DNA of 10,610 nt, taken from Trebonia sp. (GTDB taxonomy: Bacteria > Actinomycetota > Actinomycetes > Streptosporangiales > Streptosporangiaceae). The translations under genes and the position numbers were made by a program. Numbering within the stretch: the first letter of the stretch is position 1; each line of letters begins with the position of its first letter. The stretch covers positions 1-10,610 of the forward strand of contig JASHXJ010000171.1 of assembly GCA_030043595.1 (NCBI GenBank). The letters run 5' to 3'. Of the stretch, positions 5,067 through 10,610 are shown one piece after another. Below the pieces are notes generated by a model. It ran no database searches. It was not told the origin of the DNA and was given only the letters and a program-made list of their open reading frames with translations.

Positions 5067-7044
5067 GCCGTCGGTCGACGAGCCGGTGCTGGTGCCGGCG
5101 CCGGATCTTCCTGCGGGCCGCAGAAGCGCGCTGGTTATCGCGACTTCCCGCTACGACGATTCCCGGCTCAATCAGCTGCGCGCGCCAGTCAGGGACGCGG
5201 AAGATCTCGCGGCCGTGCTTGCCGACCCCGACATCGGCGGCTTCAGTGTCGCCACGGTGATTGACCAGACCGAGGCGCGGATTCGCCGGGAGATCGCCGC
5301 GTTCCTGCACGAGCGCACCGCCGACGAGACCGTGCTCATCTACCTGTCCTGCCACGGCATTCAGGACAGGAGAGGACGCCTTCTTTTCGCGGCGACCGAC
5401 ACCGAGACGCAATTCCCGCACGCCAGCGCGGTCCGCGCCACCGAGCTTCTCGACGAGCTCGACGAATGCAAGGCACACCAGCAGATCCTGATCCTGGACT
5501 GCTGCTTCAGTGGCTCATTCAGCGACAGCAAAGGCGGCCGTAAGGGCGAGCTCGACCTGGAACGCCAGCTCCGCGGGCACAGCAGGGGCCGCGAGGTGCT
5601 GACCGCCTCACGAGGCTTTGAGTACTCCTACGAGGGCGAGCCGCTCGACGGCGTGATCACCGGCTCGGTCTTCACCACGGGCCTAGTGCAGGGCCTGCGC
5701 ACCGGCGCCGCCGACACCAGTAAGGACGGCCACGTCACCGTCGAGGAAGCCTACGACTACGCGTTCGCGTATGTGCAGAAGGACGGCTCGCCGCAGACAC
5801 CGCAGCGCTGGCTGTTCAGCGGCGAAGGCGGCAAGATCGTGCTCGCTCGCAGCGCCGCCGGACGGGCGGTCGTCCCGGCCAGGCTGCCCGAGCACCTGCT
5901 CAGCGCCCTGGAGAGCGGGTCGCCGCACGTCCGCATCGGCGCGGTCAACGGGATCGCGGAGTGGCTGGCTGATCCCGACCCCGCTCGGGTGCTGGCCGCG
6001 CGGCAAGCACTCGCGGAGATCGCCGACAACGACATACGGCGGGTGGCCGAGGTCGCCACGGATCACCTGGAGCGGATCGGGCCGCCAGCGAAGGCCGCGC
6101 CCGTGGCGGGGAAGCCCCGGGCCTTCGCACCGCGGCTGGCCCGGCGCGCGCCAGACTCGTTCGTGCCGCAAACCGGAGAGGTCTTCTCGGCAGCCACGGG
6201 AGGTACCGCCCTGGCCTTCAGTCCTGATGGCGCCCTGCTCGCCGTCAGTGGCGGGCTGGGCCAGGAGGTGCGGATATTCGACGTGCCGACTCGCAGCCAG
6301 CAACGGCTGCTGGAAGGCAACGACACCTGGGCCTATTCCCTGGCGTTCAGCCCTGACGGTGTGCTGCTGGCCGCGGGCGGAAGCGACGGGACAGTAAGCG
6401 TGCGGGAATCGTCAACTGACAGGCAGGTGCTCTCCCTGCGCGGCAACGGCTCCAGGGCCAACAATGTGGCGTTCAGCCCAGACGGGATCTTGCTCGCAGC
6501 GCATCATGAGCATGACACGGTGCTGATGTGGGAGGCGGCGACCGGTCAGCAGGTCCATGTCCTCAAGGGGCAGGGCAGTCTGAACGCAGGGCTGGCGTTC
6601 AGTCCTGACGGGGTCCTGTTCGCCACGGGCGCCCCCTCCGCGACTGGCAGGGTGCTCGTGCGGGAGGTGGCAACCGGCAAGCAGGTACAGCTGCTGCAGT
6701 GCCACGATGGCTGGGCGTTCAATGTGGCTTTCAGTCCCGACGGGGCATTGCTCGCTGCGGGCGGCGGGAAAGGCACCATCCAGGTGTGGAATCTGCGCAC
6801 TGGAGAGCAGGTACACCGGCTGGAAGGCCACTCCGGCTATGTCAGCCATGTGGCCGTCAGCCCGGACGGCCAGCTGCTGGTCAGCGGCGGCTCGGATCAC
6901 GTGCTGCGGGTCTGGAACCTTGCGGCCGGTGCGCAGGTGGGCGTGCTCAAGGGGCATTCGGCTCCCATCCGCGGTCTGGCGTTCAGCCCCGCCGAGCCCC
7001 TGCTCGCGTCCGTCAGCGAGGACAGCGTCCGGCTCTGGCGCTGA
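5065..7044 (+). CDS. Caspase-family protease with HEAT-like linker and seven-bladed WD40 propeller (EACC1-associated type)
   Basis: A 659-residue predicted cytosolic effector. Residues 19-262 are a caspase/C14 domain: ALVIATSRYDD on the first strand, catalytic His97 in IYLSCHGI, and catalytic Cys147 in LILDCCFSG. Asp145, two before the Cys, is the metacaspase-type S1 acidic residue and predicts cleavage after Arg or Lys. The p10-like part has TGSVFTTGL, and residues 217-228 form an EF-hand-like loop (D217, S219, D221, G222, E228). Residues 271-340 are helical and HEAT-like (PHVRIGAVNGIAEWL). A basic, Pro/Ala-rich linker (340-373) leads to seven WD40 blades, six with SPDG and the last with SPAE, ending one residue after the final Trp. 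No NTPase domain is present. The spacer to hemY is 24 bases. Pairing with divergent EACC1 supports a conflict or programmed-response role; the trigger and substrate are unknown. Confidence 0.9.
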   Translation: MPSVDEPVLVPAPDLPAGRRSALVIATSRYDDSRLNQLRAPVRDAEDLAAVLADPDIGGFSVATVIDQTEARIRREIAAFLHERTADETVLIYLSCHGIQDRRGRLLFAATDTETQFPHASAVRATELLDELDECKAHQQILILDCCFSGSFSDSKGGRKGELDLERQLRGHSRGREVLTASRGFEYSYEGEPLDGVITGSVFTTGLVQGLRTGAADTSKDGHVTVEEAYDYAFAYVQKDGSPQTPQRWLFSGEGGKIVLARSAAGRAVVPARLPEHLLSALESGSPHVRIGAVNGIAEWLADPDPARVLAARQALAEIADNDIRRVAEVATDHLERIGPPAKAAPVAGKPRAFAPRLARRAPDSFVPQTGEVFSAATGGTALAFSPDGALLAVSGGLGQEVRIFDVPTRSQQRLLEGNDTWAYSLAFSPDGVLLAAGGSDGTVSVRESSTDRQVLSLRGNGSRANNVAFSPDGILLAAHHEHDTVLMWEAATGQQVHVLKGQGSLNAGLAFSPDGVLFATGAPSATGRVLVREVATGKQVQLLQCHDGWAFNVAFSPDGALLAAGGGKGTIQVWNLRTGEQVHRLEGHSGYVSHVAVSPDGQLLVSGGSDHVLRVWNLAAGAQVGVLKGHSAPIRGLAFSPAEPLLASVSEDSVRLWR

Positions 7045-7068
7045 CACCGCTGTGGCAGGCTTGAAGCC

Positions 7069-8517
7069 ATGTCGACAGGAGCACCTCCCCGCGTAGTCGT
7101 TGTCGGCGGCGGGATCGCCGGGCTCGCGGCCGCCTTCTATCTCAGGGACGCACCCGTCACCGTCACCCTCCTCGAGGGTGCACCGCGGCTGGGCGGCAAG
7201 CTCTGCGCATCCGACGTCGCCGGGGTGCCGATGGACGAGGGGGCGGAGGCGCTGCTCGCCCGCCGTCCGGAGGGCACCGACCTGATAACAGCAACAGGCC
7301 TCGGCGACGACCTCGTGCCCGCCGGCACCACGTCAAGCGCGATCTACACCCGCGGCGCGATGCGGCCGCTGCCGCGCAGGCAGTTCATGGGCGTGCCCGC
7401 CGACATGGACGAGCTGGCCGCCTCCGGCATCGTCTCCGCCGAGGGCGTCGCCAGGGCCCGGCAGGAACCAGACCTGCCCGACGAGCCAGGCGACGTCTCG
7501 GTCACCGAGTACGTGGGTGGCCGCCTCGGCGGCGAGATCGTCGGCCGGCTCGTCGACCCGCTGCTCGGCGGCGTCTACGCCGGGCGCTCGGAAGAGCTCT
7601 CCTTCGCCGCCACGCTCGCCCCGCTGGCCGCCGCCGCCAGGACGTACCCGACGCTCACTCAGGCCGCTGCATCGCTGCTCCCACCGGACCGTCCCCCATC
7701 TGATAACAGCAACAGGCCTGCTGATAACAGCAACAGGCCTGCGCCGGTATTCGTCACGCTGACCACCGGCCTCGGCGCTCTCCCCGACGCCATCGCCAAG
7801 GCATCCGGCGCCGACATCCGTACCAGCGCGATGGTCCGCGAACTGGAGCGGACCGGGGCCGGCTGGCGGCTCACGGTCGGCTCCGCGGCTGACCCCGAGT
7901 ACCTGCAGGCGGACGCGGTCATCATCGCCACCCCGGCCGCGCCAGCAGCTCGACTCCTATCCCGAACGATCCCGGCCGCCTCTTCAGCGCTCAGCCAGAT
8001 TCCCTACGCGAGCATGGCGATCATCACGCTGGCCTATCGCGCGGAAGACTTCCCCGCGCAAGAGCGCAGCGGCTACCTCGTCCCGGCCGTCGACGGCAAA
8101 GCCGTCAAGGCCGTCACCTTCTCCACGATCAAGTGGCCGCACCTCGCCCGGCACGCCCCGGTCCATATCGTCCGCTGCTCCATCGGCCGCATCGGCGAGG
8201 CGGCGATCCTTCAGCGCGATGACCAGGACCTGGTAAAGCTCGCCGCGGCCGAGCTGGCAGCAGCGGCCGGCGTCACGAAAGCCCCGGTCGCCTGCCGGGT
8301 AACCCGCTGGGGCGGCGCGCTGCCGCAGTACAACGTCGGCCACCTGGACCGCGTCGCGCGCATCCGCGCGGCCGTCAGCGACCAGCCGGGCCTGGCGGTC
8401 GCGGGCGCCGCCTACGACGGAGTAGGCATCCCCGCGTGCGTCGCCACCGCGAAGGCCGCCGCCGGGCAGGCGCTGAGGCACCTGCGCGCGGCAGGCGCCA
8501 CGGATCGTTCGGAATAG
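7069..8517 (+). CDS. hemY: Coproporphyrinogen III / protoporphyrinogen oxidase (HemY, CgoX type)
   Basis: A 482-residue FAD enzyme that oxidises coproporphyrinogen III to coproporphyrin III in the Gram-positive coproporphyrin-dependent haem route. The N-terminal dinucleotide motif VVVVGGGIAGLAAAFYL (Gly13-Gly18) and the C-terminal FAD segment LAVAGAAYDGVGIPACVATAKAA are both present. So is the family block LLGGVYAGRSEELSFAATLAPL. Length is usual. Residues 211-225 are an odd insertion, SDNSNRPADNSNRPA, encoded by a perfect 21-bp tandem repeat that has a third near-identical copy at codons 72-78. The start ATG 7069 has only a weak ribosome site, so coupling to upstream transcription is possible. 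hemQ follows after 18 bases, and the pair acts in consecutive parts of the pathway. I infer coproporphyrinogen rather than protoporphyrinogen as the substrate from the presence of hemQ. Confidence 0.95.
   Translation: MSTGAPPRVVVVGGGIAGLAAAFYLRDAPVTVTLLEGAPRLGGKLCASDVAGVPMDEGAEALLARRPEGTDLITATGLGDDLVPAGTTSSAIYTRGAMRPLPRRQFMGVPADMDELAASGIVSAEGVARARQEPDLPDEPGDVSVTEYVGGRLGGEIVGRLVDPLLGGVYAGRSEELSFAATLAPLAAAARTYPTLTQAAASLLPPDRPPSDNSNRPADNSNRPAPVFVTLTTGLGALPDAIAKASGADIRTSAMVRELERTGAGWRLTVGSAADPEYLQADAVIIATPAAPAARLLSRTIPAASSALSQIPYASMAIITLAYRAEDFPAQERSGYLVPAVDGKAVKAVTFSTIKWPHLARHAPVHIVRCSIGRIGEAAILQRDDQDLVKLAAAELAAAAGVTKAPVACRVTRWGGALPQYNVGHLDRVARIRAAVSDQPGLAVAGAAYDGVGIPACVATAKAAAGQALRHLRAAGATDRSE
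7282..7302. repeat. 21-bp repeat, copy 1 (in hemY)
   Basis: This copy begins CTGATAACAGCAACAGGCCT and differs from the other two copies only in its last base. It is read in hemY as LITATGL (residues 72-78) in a conserved-looking region, and includes the rare high-GC codon ATA. Confidence 0.8.
7700..7741. repeat. 21-bp repeat, copies 2 and 3 in tandem (in hemY)
   Basis: Two identical 21-bp units (7700-7720, 7721-7741) sit head to tail. Being 21 bp, they keep the hemY frame. They are read one base shifted relative to copy 1, giving DNSNRPA twice instead of LITATGL. The similarity is therefore at the DNA level and was not kept for the peptide. Confidence 0.9.
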
Positions 8518-8535
8518 GGATTTAGGATCTTGAGC

Positions 8536-9249
8536 ATGGCGGAAGAAGAGAAGCGGCTTAAGGCCAGGGAACTGAACGAACTGATCCGGTACACGATGTG
8601 GGCGGTGTTCCGGGTGTCGGACCGGTCCGTGCTCGGGGAGGACTACGAGCGTGACCGGGCCGCCGCCGAGCTCGCCGAGGTGCTCGACCAGGCGGCGGCC
8701 AAGGGCATCGTCACGCGCGGCTGCTACGACCTGCAGGGCATGCGCGCCGACGCGGACTACATGCTCTGGTGGATCGCGCCGACCTCGGACGAGCTGCAGG
8801 AGATGTACGTGCGGTTCCGGCGGACCCGGCTGGGGCGCGCCTCGGAGCCGGTGTGGAGCGCGCTGGCGCTGCACCGGCCGGCCGAGTTCAACAAGGGGCA
8901 CATCCCGGCGTTCCTCGCCGAGGAAGAGCCGCGCAACTACGTGAGCGTGTACCCGTTCGTCCGGTCGTACGAGTGGTACCTGCTCGACCCGGACGAGCGC
9001 AAGCGGATGCTCGCCCAGCACGGCATGATGGCCCGCGAGTACCCGGACGTGCGGGCGAACACCGTCAGCTGCTTCTCGCTCAACGACTACGAGTGGATGC
9101 TCGCGTTCGAGGCAGACGAGCTGCACCGGATCGTCGACCTGATGCGCCACCTGCGCGGCGCCGACGCCCGGCGGCACACCCGCGTGGAGATCCCGTTCTT
9201 CACGGGCCGCCGCAAGCCTGCCGCCGAGCTCGTCGCTGACCTGGCCTAG
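8536..9249 (+). CDS. hemQ: Coprohaem decarboxylase (HemQ/ChdC)
   Basis: A 237-residue member of the chlorite-dismutase-like fold that converts Fe-coproporphyrin III to haem b by two peroxide-dependent decarboxylations. His162 in AQHGMMAREYPDV is the proximal haem ligand. Tyr139 in VYPFVRSYEWYLL is the radical tyrosine, and His122 in NKGHIPAF is the distal base of the actinobacterial type. Their spacing (122/139/162) equals that of H118/Y135/H158 in the Corynebacterium enzyme, as I remember it. ATG 8536 is preferred over TTG 8530 because TAGGA (8523-8527) is about 8 bases upstream of the ATG but only 2-3 from the TTG. It follows hemY by 18 bases, and its stop shares CTAG with the convergent lipoprotein gene. 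Confidence 0.96.
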   Translation: MAEEEKRLKARELNELIRYTMWAVFRVSDRSVLGEDYERDRAAAELAEVLDQAAAKGIVTRGCYDLQGMRADADYMLWWIAPTSDELQEMYVRFRRTRLGRASEPVWSALALHRPAEFNKGHIPAFLAEEEPRNYVSVYPFVRSYEWYLLDPDERKRMLAQHGMMAREYPDVRANTVSCFSLNDYEWMLAFEADELHRIVDLMRHLRGADARRHTRVEIPFFTGRRKPAAELVADLA

Positions 9250-10220
9250 CTGCCGGCCTTGGCTACCGGCGGCACCGTGCCCGCGCGTCCGCGGCGGGTG
9301 ATCCGCCGCCGGATCCAGTAGCCCAGGGCGCCGAGCACCGCGGCCACGGCGAGGAACGGCGCGCTCGCGCCGATGATGGCGAGGAACCACGACACCGCCG
9401 TGCGGAACGCGTGCCAGCCTCCGGTGATGCCGTTGGCGAACCCGGGCGGCGGCTTGGGCTGCGCGTGCTTGGCCGCTGCCTTCGGGCCGAGGATGGTGAC
9501 CGTCACCGTCGCGTACGAGGTCTCGTGGTTCAGCGCGTTCTGCTGGGCCAGCATGGCCTCGAGGTTCGTCTCCTCGGAGTTGATCTGATCCTGGACGCTG
9601 AGCAGGCCCGAGACCGAGCCCGCGTGCTTGAGCAGCGCGCGGAGCTGGACGATCGCCGCCTCGTCCGAGGCGACGATGCTGCTCACGTCGGCGACCTGCT
9701 GTGTCACGTCCTGGGTCTGCTGCTGCAGGGACAGCTGCGTCCCGAGGCCGCTCGTCAGCTCGCTCAGTGTCGCGGCGTAGACCGCCACCGGGATCTTGAG
9801 CCCGATGGTCGCCGTCGACTGATTCGGGTGATCGGGGTTGCTGGTCGCGTTCTCTGTCGAGACGTAACCGCCCGCGGCGGTCACGACCGAGGTCGCGCGG
9901 GTGATCGCGGCGCTGACGCTGCGGACCCGAACCGTGAGCTGCGCCGTGTAGATGAGCTGCTGCCCCGTGGGTGCCAGCCGCGCCGCCGAGACAGCCTGTC
10001 CCGAGCCGTTCGCGGCGCCGCCGAACGCCGCCGCGCTCGCGCTGTCCGCCGGGGGCAGGGCCGAAGGCACTGGGGCCGCGATGACCGGGCTTTGCGCTGG
10101 CGCGCTGCTGCTACTGCTACTGCCGCTGCAACCGGCCAGCGCCGCCATGGCTACGAGAAGCCCCAGGACCAGGGCAGCGCCCAGCCGGCGGCGGGAGGCC
10201 TTGGAATGCCTATTCCGCAT
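9246..10220 (-). CDS. DUF4349 domain lipoprotein
   Basis: A 324-residue predicted membrane-anchored lipoprotein. A basic N-terminus (RNRHSKASRRR) and a hydrophobic stretch end in the lipobox LAGC, with lipidated Cys31 followed by a Gly/Ser-rich run. A disordered Ala/Pro-rich linker (40-86) leads to the DUF4349 region. That region starts with QQLIYTAQLTVRVRSV at 87, has AAGGYVSTENA and TIGLKIPV, then a helical, probably coiled-coil stretch rich in Gln and Glu (about 175-235), and the closing strand TSYATVTVTIL. A transmembrane helix (about 276-303) and a basic tail complete the family's usual layout. Function of the family is unknown to me; I infer an envelope role. AAAAGGG lies one base before ATG 10220, unusually close for a ribosome site. 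It is convergent with hemQ and divergent from the ArfB gene. Confidence 0.88.
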   Translation of the reverse strand: MRNRHSKASRRRLGAALVLGLLVAMAALAGCSGSSSSSSAPAQSPVIAAPVPSALPPADSASAAAFGGAANGSGQAVSAARLAPTGQQLIYTAQLTVRVRSVSAAITRATSVVTAAGGYVSTENATSNPDHPNQSTATIGLKIPVAVYAATLSELTSGLGTQLSLQQQTQDVTQQVADVSSIVASDEAAIVQLRALLKHAGSVSGLLSVQDQINSEETNLEAMLAQQNALNHETSYATVTVTILGPKAAAKHAQPKPPPGFANGITGGWHAFRTAVSWFLAIIGASAPFLAVAAVLGALGYWIRRRITRRGRAGTVPPVAKAGS

Positions 10221-10280
10221 GCCCTTTTGACGGGAGCTGGCTCGCGGCCGGTTGCGCGCTTAGGTCACGATTGCGAATCG

Positions 10281-10297
10281 GCCAGGCACTGCCTGGC
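10281..10297. promoter_or_regulatory. Perfect hairpin/palindrome before the ArfB gene
   Basis: GCCAGGC-ACT-GCCTGGC is a perfect 7-bp inverted repeat with a 3-base loop, ending 12 bases before ATG 10310 in the divergent spacer. As DNA it could be an operator. As RNA it would be a hairpin next to the start, where it could limit translation. There is no T-tract, so it is not a classical terminator for plus-strand transcription. Confidence 0.4.
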
Positions 10298-10309
10298 ATC
10301 CTGGAATCC

Positions 10310-10610
10310 ATGGCCGATGAGCTTCGCGTGAACAGCTGGCTGGTGATCCCGGCCGGCGAGCTTGACGAGCGTTTCTCCCGCTCGTCCGGCCCGGGCGGGC
10401 AGTCGGTCAACACGACCGACAGCCGGGTCGAGCTGTCGTTCGACGTGCTCCAGTCGCCGAGCCTGCCCGAATGGGCGCGCGCCCGCGCGCTGGAACGCCT
10501 GGCCAGCAGGCTGAACAGCGGCGTGCTCACCGTCGCGGCCGCGCAGCAGCGCAGCCAGCTGCTGAACCGCCAGGCCGCACGGGACCGCCTCGCCGCGCTG
10601 CTGCGCGGCC
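10310..10610 (+). CDS. arfB: ArfB-like peptidyl-tRNA hydrolase (RF-1 GGQ domain), partial
   Basis: The 5' end of an alternative ribosome-rescue factor, truncated by the window edge after 100 codons. The motif SSGPGGQSVNTTDSRVEL contains the GGQ (residues 29-31) that enters the peptidyl-transferase centre and hydrolyses peptidyl-tRNA. The surrounding RSSGPGGQ/VN pattern and the immediate N-terminal placement, without codon-recognition domains, distinguish ArfB/ICT1 proteins from RF1 and RF2. The usual length is about 140 residues with a basic C-terminal tail that senses the empty mRNA channel; that tail is outside the window. ATG 10310 gives the family-like start MADELRV. The ribosome site is weak. 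Confidence 0.9.
   Translation, partial: MADELRVNSWLVIPAGELDERFSRSSGPGGQSVNTTDSRVELSFDVLQSPSLPEWARARALERLASRLNSGVLTVAAAQQRSQLLNRQAARDRLAALLRG

Noticed and set aside
4744..5478. Minus-strand frame of 244 codons across the remnant and caspase start
   Set aside because: It is antisense to recognisable caspase coding sequence and shows no family features.
7282..7741. 21-bp repeats as a CRISPR array or tRNA-like element
   Set aside because: Two copies are directly abutting with no spacer and the third is 400 bp away. All lie inside hemY, with no cas genes.
7984..9390. 468-codon open frame on the minus strand across hemY and hemQ
   Set aside because: It is antisense to two well-supported haem genes and its product is a low-complexity Arg/Val/His-rich translation with no motifs. 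Long antisense frames are expected at this GC content.
9411..10331. 306-codon plus-strand frame over the DUF4349 gene
   Set aside because: It is antisense to a lipoprotein gene with a clear signal peptide and family layout. The product is Arg-rich shadow sequence.

Overview
The window reads as chromosomal DNA of a high-GC Gram-positive bacterium (Actinomycetota). Evidence for this is the strongly GC-biased third codon positions, frequent GTG starts, and a coproporphyrin-dependent haem pathway in which HemY is followed directly by HemQ with actinobacterial-type active-site residues. The genus cannot be fixed from the sequence alone.

Layout. A possible divergent gene start (1-29, minus) faces hemE (174-1223, uroporphyrinogen decarboxylase). 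A 302-base gap with a long inverted repeat follows. Next come a HemG-like flavodoxin (1526-2014), a tyrosine phosphatase (2192-2968) and a HAD hydrolase (2973-3620), all on plus. On minus are an EACC1-domain protein (4311-4742) and, 22 bases downstream of it, a VTT/DedA-like membrane protein (3617-4288). Divergent from EACC1 lie the collapsed remnant of a paralogous gene (4821-5044) and an intact caspase-HEAT-like-WD40 protein (5065-7044). The haem genes then resume with hemY (7069-8517) and hemQ (8536-9249). The window ends with a convergent DUF4349 lipoprotein (9246-10220, minus) and the start of an ArfB-like ribosome-rescue hydrolase (10310 to the edge).

How the parts fit. hemE, hemY and hemQ act in one pathway: uroporphyrinogen to coproporphyrinogen, to coproporphyrin, and (after iron insertion by an enzyme not in this window) coprohaem to haem b. 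About 5.8 kb of unrelated genes separates hemE from hemY. Within it, EACC1 and the caspase-WD40 protein form what I read as a two-component biological-conflict (defence or programmed-death-like) module. EACC1 would be the adaptor, the caspase the protease effector, and the seven-bladed propeller the likely sensor or scaffold.

The most notable signals are as follows. (1) A gene fossil directly upstream of the caspase keeps the first ~18 codons and the last WD40 blade of a paralogue, in different frames, which records expansion and collapse of a caspase-WD40 array. (2) The caspase carries a metacaspase-type Asp two residues before its catalytic Cys and an EF-hand-like loop. (3) A 21-bp DNA repeat occurs three times inside hemY in two reading frames. 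(4) A 16-bp inverted repeat lies in the AT-richer gap before the flavodoxin. (5) Two convergent gene pairs each share a CTAG tetranucleotide as both stop codons.
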